Source: Arthrobacter agilis
Lineage (GTDB): Bacteria; Actinomycetota; Actinomycetes; Actinomycetales; Micrococcaceae
Direction: 5' to 3'
NCBI RefSeq assembly: GCF_030816075.1
Contig: NZ_JAUSXO010000001.1
Coordinates: forward strand, 3,782,001 to 3,846,000
Length of the DNA stretch: 64,000 nt
Shown here: piece by piece, positions 24,509 through 32,039 of the stretch
Layout: every line of letters starts with the position of its first letter
How positions within the stretch are numbered: the stretch's first letter is position 1
The notes under the pieces: model-generated
What the model was told of the DNA's origin: nothing
Database searches by the model: none
The model's input: the letters and a program-made list of their open reading frames with translations, nothing else
Position numbers and translations under genes: made by a program

Positions 24509-25282
24509 CTACCGGCTGGGCAGGGTGAGGATCTCGGCGCCGTCCTCGGTGATGGCGATGGTGTGCTCGGTGTGCGCCGTCCGGCAACCCGTGGCACTGC
24601 GGAGCGTCCACCCGTCGGCATCCGTGACGAGCGCGGCGGTGTCCACCATGACCCACGGCTCCAGCGCCAGCAGCAGCCCGGGGCGCAGCTCGTAGCCGCG
24701 ACCGGCCCGTCCGGTGTTCGGGATGTGCGGGTCCTGGTGCATCGTCGACCCGACGCCGTGACCTCCGAAGTCGGTGTTGATCGGGTATCCCGCCTCGCGG
24801 AGGACCGAGCCGATCGCGTGGGAGAGGTCGCCGATGCGGGCGCCCGGCCGCGCGGCGGCGATCCCGGCAGCGAGCGCACGTTCCGTCGCGGCGATCATCG
24901 CGGTGCCGGCCGGGTCAGCGGACCCGCCCACGAGGAAGCTGATGGCGGAGTCCGCGACCACCCCGCCCAGGGACACGGCGAGATCGAGGGACAGCAGGTC
25001 GCCGTCGGCCAGGGCGTAGTCGAACGGCAGTCCGTGGAGGACGGCGTCGTTGACGGACGTGCAGATGTAGTGCCCGAACGGACCGCGTCCGAAGGAGGGC
25101 GCGTAGTCGACGTAGCAGGACTGGGCGCCGGCCTCGACGATCATCTCCTGGGCCCACCGGTCGATGTCCAGCAGGTTGGTCCCCGTGGTGGCGCGGCCCT
25201 TGAGCGTCTGCAGGATGTCGGCCACCAGGGCGCCCGTGGCTCTCGCCCGGCCCACTTCGGCGGGGCTCAGGATCTCGATCAT
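24509..25282 (-). CDS. map: Type I methionine aminopeptidase
   Basis: 257 residues. It removes the N-terminal Met from new proteins. All five metal ligands are visible: HGLP region His with LSLDLAV and VVADSAISF (two Asp), GHGVGSTMHQDPH (His), LLALEPWVMVD (Glu) and TEHTIAITEDG (Glu). It interrupts the flagellar locus on the opposite strand and is divergent from an XRE regulator. A house-keeping map is expected elsewhere near the ribosomal genes, so this is probably a second copy. Why it lies here is unknown. Confidence 0.9.
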   Translation of the reverse strand: MIEILSPAEVGRARATGALVADILQTLKGRATTGTNLLDIDRWAQEMIVEAGAQSCYVDYAPSFGRGPFGHYICTSVNDAVLHGLPFDYALADGDLLSLDLAVSLGGVVADSAISFLVGGSADPAGTAMIAATERALAAGIAAARPGARIGDLSHAIGSVLREAGYPINTDFGGHGVGSTMHQDPHIPNTGRAGRGYELRPGLLLALEPWVMVDTAALVTDADGWTLRSATGCRTAHTEHTIAITEDGAEILTLPSR

Positions 25283-25310
25283 GCGTTGCCTACTCTCCGA
25301 AGGACCAATA

Positions 25311-25343
25311 ACTATCCCGGTAATAGTATCCCAGGACTAGACT
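25311..25343. promoter_or_regulatory. Inverted repeat and leaderless -10 between map and the XRE regulator
   Basis: ACTAT (25311-25315) and ATAGT (25323-25327) are inverted around 7 bases, and TATCCC occurs twice. TAGACT (25338-25343) lies 7 bases before the regulator ATG, which has no Shine-Dalgarno. A shared operator for autoregulation is plausible. Confidence 0.5.
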
Positions 25344-25350
25344 CTGTCTC

Positions 25351-25647
25351 ATGGTCAGATTGCCACTCACCCCCGCGGACGTCGAGCGCGGACAGCGCCT
25401 CGGCACCCTGCTGCGTCGCGCCAGGGGAGAGCGCCCGATGCTCGAGACCGCCCTGGACGCCGGCGTCTCACCGGAGACGCTCCGGAAGATCGAATCGGGC
25501 CGGGTCGCCACCCCTGCCTTCCCGACCATCGCGGCCATCGCCGCCGTCGTCGGACTCTCCCTCGACGACGTGTGGGCCGAGATCAACAGGCCGGGCGCCG
25601 AGACGGCCGGCTCCGCGTCCGGGACGGGTCAGCGGCTCGCTTCGTAA
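25351..25647 (+). CDS. XRE-family helix-turn-helix regulator
   Basis: 98 residues. A Cro/C1-type DNA-binding domain covers about residues 12-70 (LGTLLRRARGERPMLETALD, then SPETLRKIESGRVATP). The short C-terminal tail is disordered. It has no sensor domain. Divergent from map across 68 bases with an inverted repeat, so it probably controls map and itself. The transcript appears leaderless. Confidence 0.85.
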   Translation: MVRLPLTPADVERGQRLGTLLRRARGERPMLETALDAGVSPETLRKIESGRVATPAFPTIAAIAAVVGLSLDDVWAEINRPGAETAGSASGTGQRLAS

Positions 25648-25745
25648 CACCGCCCGCGGACTATCCCTGGAGATCGGGGACCCGCCCGCGCACCGCAGCC
25701 GCCCGTCCACGCTCGTCACCGACACCCCCGACACCTCCGACGTGC

Positions 25746-25772
25746 TTACGAAGCCGCGGCGGGTGCCGACAG
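25746..25772 (+). promoter_or_regulatory. Sigma-28-like promoter of flbD-motA-motB
   Basis: TTAC, 15 bases, GCCGACAG. It differs from the flgN promoter boxes by one base in the -10 (T to C) and lies 48 bases before the flbD ATG. The rest of the 172-base gap after the XRE gene shows nothing else I can name, apart from a small GC hairpin (25785-25798). Confidence 0.55.
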
Positions 25773-25819
25773 TGGAGGGAAGAGGCCCCGTCCGGGGCGT
25801 CCCGACCCCAGGATGTCCG

Positions 25820-26146
25820 ATGATCGTGGTGACCCGGCTCAACGAGAGCCAGTTCGCGGTGAACCCTGACCTCATCGAGCGCATCCACGAGAACCCGGAC
25901 ACCACGCTCGTGATGGTCGACGGCGCCAAGTACATCGTCACCGAGTCGCTCGGTGAAGTGGTCGACCTGATCGCCGACTACCGGGCGCGGATCATCTCGC
26001 TCGCCCGGTTCATGCCCGGCCCGGCCGACGAGGACCCGGCGGGCCCGCGTCCGCTCGGCATCGTCCGTGATGCAGGAGATGACGCCGGGTCCTCCGACGC
26101 GACCGATGCCGGCGCTCCCGTCCCGCTCCGACCAAGGAACACGTAA
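25820..26146 (+). CDS. flbD: FlbD-family flagellar protein
   Basis: 108 residues from the ATG at 25820, with AGGA 7 bases upstream. The first 65 residues match the small Gram-positive FlbD family (IVVTRLNESQFAVNPDLIER, then TLVMVDGAKYIVTES). Its molecular role is not well established; it is found next to motA/motB in Bacillus-type clusters. An Asp/Pro-rich tail of about 40 residues is extra. Its stop overlaps the motA start (TAATG). Confidence 0.85.
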   Translation: MIVVTRLNESQFAVNPDLIERIHENPDTTLVMVDGAKYIVTESLGEVVDLIADYRARIISLARFMPGPADEDPAGPRPLGIVRDAGDDAGSSDATDAGAPVPLRPRNT

Positions 26147-27000
26147 TGGATCCCGCAACACTCGTCGGCATTCTCCTCGCCTTCGGGGCGCTCTACGCGA
26201 TGATCACCCTCGAGGGTGCGCACGTCCAGTCCCTCCTCCTGCCCGCGCCCATGATCCTGGTGTTCGCCGCGACGATCGCCGTCGGCATCGCCGGTGGCAC
26301 CCTCAAGGATTTTCTGGTCGCCGTGAAGGCCGTCCCACCTGCTGTCATGGGCAGGAGCACCCCGCCCCAGGACACCATCGACAGCGTGGTGGTCCTCGCG
26401 GAGAAGGCCCGGAGCGAGGGGCTGCTGGCTCTCGAGGAGGAGGCCAACACCGTCTCCGACCCGTTCCTCCGCGGCGCCCTGCAGAACATCGCCGACGGCA
26501 CCGACGGCGAGGAATTGCGCGAGATCCTTGAGGACGAGATCGACTCCGCGTCGGCGACCCACCGCACCGCATCCAAATTCTTCATGAGCCTCGGCGGCTA
26601 CGCCCCGACCGTGGGCATCGTCGGAACGGTGGTGTCCCTGACCCACGTGCTCGAGAATCTCTCCAAGCCTGACGAACTGGGCCACATGATCGCCGCGGCG
26701 TTCGTGGCGACGCTCTGGGGCCTGCTCTCGGCGAACTTCCTCTGGCTCCCCATCGGCACACGCATCAAGCGCCTCGGCGAGATGGAGACCGCCCGCATGA
26801 CCCTCCTCATGGAGGGTGTCCTCGCCGTCCAGGCCGGGAGCCAGCCACGGCTGCTCGGCGAACGGCTGAAGGCCATGGTGCCGCAGCACGCCCAGGGCAA
26901 GGGCAAGGACGGCAAAGACGGCAAAGACGGCAAGGGCGGCGGAAAGGGCGCGAAGGGATCGGACGAGACGATCACCGCGCAGGGCAAGGCCGCAGCGTGA
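26146..27000 (+). CDS. motA: Flagellar motor stator protein MotA
   Basis: 284 residues. MotA forms the stator channel with MotB and pushes on FliG. Four membrane segments are visible: two near the N-terminus (about 3-50) and two at about 150-210 (YAPTVGIVGTVVSLTHVLEN; IAAAFVATLWGLLSANFLWL). The cytosolic loop between them carries the charged residues that meet FliG. The Lys/Gly/Asp-rich C-terminal tail (KGKDGKDGKDGKGGGKG) is unusual. It overlaps motB by 4 bases. Confidence 0.95.
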   Translation: MDPATLVGILLAFGALYAMITLEGAHVQSLLLPAPMILVFAATIAVGIAGGTLKDFLVAVKAVPPAVMGRSTPPQDTIDSVVVLAEKARSEGLLALEEEANTVSDPFLRGALQNIADGTDGEELREILEDEIDSASATHRTASKFFMSLGGYAPTVGIVGTVVSLTHVLENLSKPDELGHMIAAAFVATLWGLLSANFLWLPIGTRIKRLGEMETARMTLLMEGVLAVQAGSQPRLLGERLKAMVPQHAQGKGKDGKDGKDGKGGGKGAKGSDETITAQGKAAA

Positions 27001-27914
27001 GCAGACGCCCCCACCGGAAGCGGCACGGCGAGGAGCACGGCGAGGAGCACCCGGACGAGCGCTGGATGGCGTCCTACATGGACATGGTCACCGTGCTGAT
27101 GTGCATGTTCATCGTCCTGTACGCCATGTCCACGGTGGACCAGCAGAAGTTCGAGCAGCTGCGCACCTCCCTGGCCACGGGCTTCGGTGCCGTCGAGACG
27201 GCGACCGTGGACACCGCCGAGGGCACCATCGTCCCCGCCGAGCATGCCAACGACGAGGGCGAGTCCTTCGCCGGGGGAGCTGCGCTCACGGACGCGGAGA
27301 CGCAGAAGCAGGAACCGGGAGCGGCCGACGTCGCCGCACCCACGCCGTCGCCCTCGCCGTCCGCGGGCGGTGACGCCGCCGAGCCCGCCACGGACCGCGA
27401 GCGTGCCACCGCGGAGGTCGAGAACCTGCGTGCCCTGCAGGAGCGGATCGACGCGGAGCTGCGCGGACGCGACCTCGCCGACGCCGTCCGCTACGTCATC
27501 GACGAGCGCGGCCTCACCATCCGCCTCGTCGGGTCCGAGACGTTCTTCCTCCCCGACAGTGCGCAGCTCACCGACCAGACACTCCGCGTGCTCGAGGGGG
27601 TGGGGCCCATCCTGGCGTCCATCCCCAACGAGGTGGGCGTCGAAGGGCACACCGCCCGCCTGCCAGACTCCGTCCCGCGTCCGCTGGACTGGGAGCTGTC
27701 CACCGAGCGGGCCGTCAACGTGGTGCGGCACCTCATCGACACGGGCGGCGTCCCGGCACCCCGGCTCTCGGCCATCGGGTACGGCGAGTCGCGTCCCCTC
27801 GCTCCCGGGACCACGGCGGCGGAGCTCGAACTGAACCGGCGCGTGGACATCGTGGTGCACTCCGACCAGCCGGAGAGCGTGCGCGCCCTGATCCCGGAGA
27901 TCGCCGCCGGCTGA
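26997..27914 (+). CDS. motB: Flagellar motor stator protein MotB
   Basis: 305 residues, GTG start. MotB anchors the stator to peptidoglycan and carries the ion-binding Asp, here in SYMDMVTVLMCMFIVLYAMS (membrane segment at about 28-46). A Thr/Ala/Pro-rich linker follows. The OmpA-like domain covers about residues 175-300 (VEGHTARLP, ELSTERAVNVVRHL, RLSAIGYGESRPL, ELNRRVDIVVH). The coupling ion cannot be told safely from sequence. Confidence 0.94.
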   Translation: MSRRPHRKRHGEEHGEEHPDERWMASYMDMVTVLMCMFIVLYAMSTVDQQKFEQLRTSLATGFGAVETATVDTAEGTIVPAEHANDEGESFAGGAALTDAETQKQEPGAADVAAPTPSPSPSAGGDAAEPATDRERATAEVENLRALQERIDAELRGRDLADAVRYVIDERGLTIRLVGSETFFLPDSAQLTDQTLRVLEGVGPILASIPNEVGVEGHTARLPDSVPRPLDWELSTERAVNVVRHLIDTGGVPAPRLSAIGYGESRPLAPGTTAAELELNRRVDIVVHSDQPESVRALIPEIAAG

Positions 27915-27931
27915 CCGCGCGCGCGGATCAC

Positions 27932-27958
27932 TAACACCCCGTGCCCGGCGTCCGATAG
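27932..27958 (+). promoter_or_regulatory. Sigma-28-like promoter of fliM-to-csrA operon
   Basis: TAAC, 15 bases, TCCGATAG. The -10 ends only 8 bases before the fliM GTG, so the predicted transcript starts at or within a few bases of the start codon. Confidence 0.75.
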
Positions 27959-27966
27959 TCGATGGC

Positions 27967-28878
27967 GTGACGGTCCAGGAACAACTCTCCTTTGGCGTGC
28001 CCTCGGCAACGCCCCGGGCGGTGGATGTCTATGACTTCCGCCGGCCCACCACGCTCGCGCGTGAACACTCCCGTGTGCTCGAACTCGGATTCGAGACACT
28101 CGCCCGCCAGTGGGGTACGCAGCTGACAGCGAAGATCCGCGCGATCGCGCAGGTGACCAGCGAACAGCTCCTCCTGCAGACGTACAACGAGTACGCGGCC
28201 TCCCTGCCACCCACGACGGCGATGGTGCTGTGCGCGGTCACCGGCCACGCGAGCAAGGCGGTCATCCAGTTCCCCGCATCGGCGGGACTGTACTGGGTGG
28301 ACTCGATGCTCGGCGGCCACGGCGCGGTTCCCCTCGAGGAGCGGAAGTTCACGCAGATCGAGCAGGCCCTGATCCGCCGCCTCATGGACGACGCCCTCGA
28401 AGGGCTGCACTACTCCCTCGGGTCCGTCCTGTCCCACCAGCTGAGCATCGACTCGATCCAGTACAACGCCCAGTTCGCCCAGGCGGCCTCGACCACCGAA
28501 CTCATGATCGTCGGGGTCTTCGAGATCCGCGTGGGTGACCGCGTCAGCCGGGCGACCATCGCCATCCCGGCGCACCTCCTGCTCGCACAGCTCGGCGACG
28601 CGAACCCGACGGCCACGAGCGAGGACGCCCGCGAGCTGATCGAACTGCAGGTGACACACGTGCCCGTCGACGTGTCGGTGCAGCTCGCCGCCCTGCCCGT
28701 CCTGCCGTCCCGCATCCTCGACCTCGCCGTCGGGGACGTGCTGAAGCTGCCGCACCCGCAGCACCGACCCTTCGAGCTCGCCGTCAGCGGACAGCGGCTC
28801 GGCGAGGCAGCCCTGGGCCAGAACGGCTCACGCCTGGCCTGCGTAGTAGTGACCACCGAGGAGAACACCGCACCATGA
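27967..28878 (+). CDS. fliM: Flagellar motor switch protein FliM
   Basis: 303 residues, GTG start. FliM is the C-ring protein that binds CheY-P and FliG. It starts with the short QEQLSFG segment in the place of the CheY-binding helix, then YDFRRPTTLAREHSRVLEL, the usual FliM domain start. The middle domain is CheC-like and the C-terminus is a SpoA domain (DVSVQLAALPVLPSRILDL, then DVLKLPHP). There is no Shine-Dalgarno, and the sigma-28-like -10 ends 8 bases upstream, so it is probably translated from a leaderless mRNA. It overlaps fliN by 4 bases. Confidence 0.94.
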   Translation: MTVQEQLSFGVPSATPRAVDVYDFRRPTTLAREHSRVLELGFETLARQWGTQLTAKIRAIAQVTSEQLLLQTYNEYAASLPPTTAMVLCAVTGHASKAVIQFPASAGLYWVDSMLGGHGAVPLEERKFTQIEQALIRRLMDDALEGLHYSLGSVLSHQLSIDSIQYNAQFAQAASTTELMIVGVFEIRVGDRVSRATIAIPAHLLLAQLGDANPTATSEDARELIELQVTHVPVDVSVQLAALPVLPSRILDLAVGDVLKLPHPQHRPFELAVSGQRLGEAALGQNGSRLACVVVTTEENTAP

Positions 28879-29580
28879 ACACCACCACCGCCGAGCACCA
28901 GGCCGCCACGTCCCTCGCAGCGAGATTGCCGCTTCCCGGTCCGCTCACGGCCGAGCCCTGCAACGCCGCCGAGGTGCCGTCCCGCGAGTGCCTCGACCGC
29001 CGTCGTCGCCTCCTTCGTGGGGGCCTTCTCCGCGGACCTCGCCGTCGTCCTGATCGACGCGCAGCCCCTCGCCGTCGCCGCCGGCACGTCGTCACCGCTG
29101 GTCTCCCCGGCCGACGTGCTCGTGCCCGCCCTCGAAGCCGCCTCGAACTCCCTCGGCGACGGCGTGCTCGGCGTCCCGGCCGTGCAGGACGCGCTGCCCC
29201 TATTCCGCGACGCCGAGACCTCCGTCTTCCGCCTCGCCGGCCCGTCCGGCACGGTCGGCTGGTTCGCCGTGCGGCTGCGCGGGGCCCGGCCCGGTGCGGC
29301 TCCGCGCCGCTCGTCGGCACCCGCCGGGGCCGCCAACCTCGGCCGCATCAGCAACGTCGAGATGGCCATGACCGTCGAGATCGGACGGACCCGCATGTCC
29401 GTCCGCGACGTGCTGGACCTCGAGCCGGGCGCCGTCATCGAACTCGACCGGTCCGCCGGCGCTCCCGCGGACGTCCTGCTCAACGGGCGCCTCGTCGCGC
29501 ACGGCGAGGTCGTCGTCGTGGACCAGGACTACGCCGTGCGCATCACCCAGATCCTCGACGTCGCGGACGGCACCCTCTAG
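28875..29580 (+). pseudogene. fliN: Flagellar motor switch protein FliN, reading frame broken by one base
   Basis: The ATG at 28875 overlaps the fliM stop. The first frame (MNTTTAEHQAATSLAARL...) is lost near residue 36. The family sequence continues in the next frame as STAVVASFVGAFSADLAVVL. Dropping one C from the CCC at 28981-28983 joins the two into a 234-residue protein with no other change. The C-terminal SpoA domain is intact (NVEMAMTVEIGRTRMSVRDV, then GRLVAHGEVVVVDQDYAVRI) and needed for the C-ring. A GTG at 29017 could restart translation but would lose part of the N-terminal domain. A sequencing error is more likely than a true loss, because everything around it is intact. Confidence 0.85.
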
Positions 29581-30131
29581 TGGACGTGGTGGTCCTCGCG
29601 CTGCGCGTGCTGCTGTCCCTCGGCGTGGTCCTCGCGCTGCTCTTCGTGCTGCACCGGAAGGTCTCGAGGATCAACGGCAACCGTGCCGGAGCGGGCCTCG
29701 TGTCCGTCGTGGCCCGCCAGGGCATCGGCGCGAAGGCCTCGGTGGTCGTGCTCGACGCCGAGGGGACCCGCTTCTACCTCGGGGTCACCGAGCAGTCGGT
29801 GTCGGTCCTCCACTCATCGGCCGCCCCGCGCGCACTGCAGGCGGTCCCGGGTTCCGACGACGCTGCAGGACGCACGGCCCCCGCCGTCGCCGGGCCGGCG
29901 GAGACGTCCGACGCCCGCTTCGCGGCCTCGCTGAAGCTGGCCGGCGGGGCGGTCGACACCCTGCCGGCGGCCGATGTCGCTCCGGCGCCGGCCACCGCGT
30001 CTCCGACGAGCCGCCGCGCGGCCCGGGCCACGGAGTCGGCGCGTCCCGGAGCGCCGCTCAACGGCTCGATCCTCTCGCCCGCCACCTGGAAGCAGACCGC
30101 AGCGTTCCTGCGCCAGGGACGGGCGGGGTGA
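29580..30131 (+). CDS. fliO: Flagellar export gate protein FliO
   Basis: 183 residues from a GTG that overlaps the fliN stop (TAGTG). FliO helps FliP assemble in the membrane. One N-terminal membrane segment (VVVLALRVLLSLGVVLALLF) is followed by a small cytosolic domain (GIGAKASVVVLDAEGTRFYL, GVTEQSVSVL) and a disordered tail. Sequence is weakly conserved but size, topology and order before fliP agree. Confidence 0.88.
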   Translation: MDVVVLALRVLLSLGVVLALLFVLHRKVSRINGNRAGAGLVSVVARQGIGAKASVVVLDAEGTRFYLGVTEQSVSVLHSSAAPRALQAVPGSDDAAGRTAPAVAGPAETSDARFAASLKLAGGAVDTLPAADVAPAPATASPTSRRAARATESARPGAPLNGSILSPATWKQTAAFLRQGRAG

Positions 30132-31000
30132 CCGCGGCCGCACTCCTCCCGGCGCGCCCCGCCCGCCGCTCCCGCGCCCTCGCCGTGGTGGCCGCCTTCG
30201 TGCTGGCCGTCGTCGTCGTCCTCCTCGGAGCGGCTGCGGGGCACGCCGGCGAGCTGGACCCGACCGTCCCGGCACCCACGGCGCCGTCCGCCCCCGCCGA
30301 CCCCACGGCCCCCACCCCGCCCGGGAGCGACGACGGCCTGTCGGTCGAGATCAACGGCGTGGACGGGGCACCGAGCTCGGCGGTCCTCACACTCATCGGC
30401 ATCACCCTGCTCTCGGTGGCGCCGGCGCTGCTGCTGATGATGACGTCCTTCACCAAGATCTTCGTGGTCCTGGCGATGACCCGGAACGCCCTCTCGCTGC
30501 CGTCCATCCCGCCCAACCAGGTGCTCGCCGGGCTGGCCCTGTTCCTGTCGCTGTTCATCATGGCGCCGGTCCTGACCGAGATCAACGACCTCGCCGTGCA
30601 GCCCTACCTCGACGGCGCGACGACGTTCTCGCAGGCACTGGCCGACGGCGCTGGGCCGCTGCAGACGTTCATGATGGGCCACACCCGTGAGGAGGACCTC
30701 GCGCTCATGACCCGCGCGGCCGGACAACCGAACCCGCAGGACGCCGCGAGCGTGCCGCTGACCACGCTCATCCCGGCGTTCATGATCTCCGAACTCCGGG
30801 CCGCGTTCATCATCGGATTCGTCATCTTCGTGCCGTTCCTCGTGATCGACCTCGTGGTGTCCGCCGCGCTCATGTCCATGGGCATGATGATGCTCCCGCC
30901 GGTCATGATCTCGCTGCCCTTCAAGATCCTGCTGTTCGTCCTCGTGGACGGGTGGGGCCTGATCATCACCTCGCTCATCAACAGCTACCAGGGCGGTTGA
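30128..31000 (+). CDS. fliP: Flagellar export gate protein FliP
   Basis: 290 residues, GTG start overlapping fliO. FliP forms the core of the export channel. A signal-peptide-like N-terminus (ALAVVAAFVLAVVVVLLGAA) leads into a Pro-rich stretch. Then come the membrane core (LLLMMTSFTKIFVVLAMTRN, IPPNQVLAGLALFLSLFIM) and the C-terminal pair (LIPAFMISELRAAFIIGFVI, then MMMLPPVMISLPFKILLFV). All hallmark motifs are present. Confidence 0.97.
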   Translation: MTAAALLPARPARRSRALAVVAAFVLAVVVVLLGAAAGHAGELDPTVPAPTAPSAPADPTAPTPPGSDDGLSVEINGVDGAPSSAVLTLIGITLLSVAPALLLMMTSFTKIFVVLAMTRNALSLPSIPPNQVLAGLALFLSLFIMAPVLTEINDLAVQPYLDGATTFSQALADGAGPLQTFMMGHTREEDLALMTRAAGQPNPQDAASVPLTTLIPAFMISELRAAFIIGFVIFVPFLVIDLVVSAALMSMGMMMLPPVMISLPFKILLFVLVDGWGLIITSLINSYQGG

Positions 31001-31001
31001 C

Positions 31002-31277
31002 GTGGATACCAACGCCGTCCTCGACATCGGCCTCGCCGGCATCTGGGCCGCCGCGAAACTCTCCGCGCCCGTCCTCCTGACGGCCCTCGTGGTGGGATTC
31101 GCCATCTCGCTGCTGCAGTCCATCACCCAGATCCAGGAGGTCACGCTCTCGTTCGTGCCGAAGGCCGCCGCCGTGTGCGTCGCCCTGCTGATCTGCGGCC
31201 ATTGGATGATCGCCGAGATGATCTCGTTCACCCACGAGATGTTCGAGCGCATCCCGGGCCTGCTCGGGGGCGGCTGA
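31002..31277 (+). CDS. fliQ: Flagellar export gate protein FliQ
   Basis: 91 residues, GTG start. Two membrane helices form a hairpin that packs around the FliP/FliR core. LLTALVVGFAISLLQSITQI and EVTLSFVPKAAAV are family motifs. One base separates it from fliP and one from fliR. Confidence 0.95.
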   Translation: MDTNAVLDIGLAGIWAAAKLSAPVLLTALVVGFAISLLQSITQIQEVTLSFVPKAAAVCVALLICGHWMIAEMISFTHEMFERIPGLLGGG

Positions 31278-31278
31278 C

Positions 31279-32037
31279 ATGGACATCGAGCTCGACCAGG
31301 CCCGCATCGAGGCGATGATGCTCGCCGGCGTGAGGATCGTCGCGTTCCTCGTGATCGCCCCGCCCTTCTCCTACAAGGGCATCCCGGCGCGCATCAAGGC
31401 GATGCTCGCCGTCGGGCTCGCCCTCGTGGTGTCCCCGCGGGTCACCGAGGGCTACGCCACGGGCGGTACGGGACAGTACGTCGGCGCGCTCGTCCTCGAA
31501 CTCGTGATCGGTGCGGCCCTGGGGTTCCTCGTGCTCGTGATCTTCTCCGCCATCCAGTCCGCCGGCGCCCTGATCGACCTCTTCGGCGGCTTCTCGCTGG
31601 CGCAGGGCTTCGACCCGCAGTCCATGGTCAACGGCGCCCAGTTCGCGCGCCTGTTCCAGCTCACCGCCCTGACGCTGCTGTTCACCTCCGACGGCTACCA
31701 GCTCATCATCGGCGGCCTGATGCGGACGTTCAACGCCCTGCCGCTCGGCGGCGCACTCGACCTCGCCGAGCCCGCCGAGGCCCTCACCGGCGCCGTCACC
31801 GGGCTCTTCCTCGCCTCCGTCCAGATCGCCGGCCCGCTCATCGTGGTCCTCTTCCTGGCCGACGTCGGCCTCGGGCTGCTGACGCGGGTCGCCCCGGCTC
31901 TGAACGCCTTCGCGCTCGGCTTCCCGCTCAAGATCTTCATCACGCTCAGCCTCGGCGGCGTGGTGTTCGTGGCCCTGCCCCGCGTCGTCGCGACCCTCAC
32001 CGACGAGGCCGCAGCGGCCCTGATGGGGGTGGGCTGA
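31279..32037 (+). CDS. fliR: Flagellar export gate protein FliR
   Basis: 252 residues with about six membrane segments. It completes the FliPQR gate. Typical stretches are PPFSYKGIPARIKAMLAVGL, the GFDPQSMVNGAQFARLFQL region and DVGLGLLTRVAPALNAF. A 2-base gap leads to flhB. Confidence 0.95.
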   Translation: MDIELDQARIEAMMLAGVRIVAFLVIAPPFSYKGIPARIKAMLAVGLALVVSPRVTEGYATGGTGQYVGALVLELVIGAALGFLVLVIFSAIQSAGALIDLFGGFSLAQGFDPQSMVNGAQFARLFQLTALTLLFTSDGYQLIIGGLMRTFNALPLGGALDLAEPAEALTGAVTGLFLASVQIAGPLIVVLFLADVGLGLLTRVAPALNAFALGFPLKIFITLSLGGVVFVALPRVVATLTDEAAAALMGVG

Positions 32038-32039
32038 CG

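Noticed and set aside
28970-28990. Programmed +1 frameshifting in fliN
   Set aside because: No stop codon or rare codon at the shift point and no known slippery pattern; two other genes show the same kind of extra base, which favours a common error.
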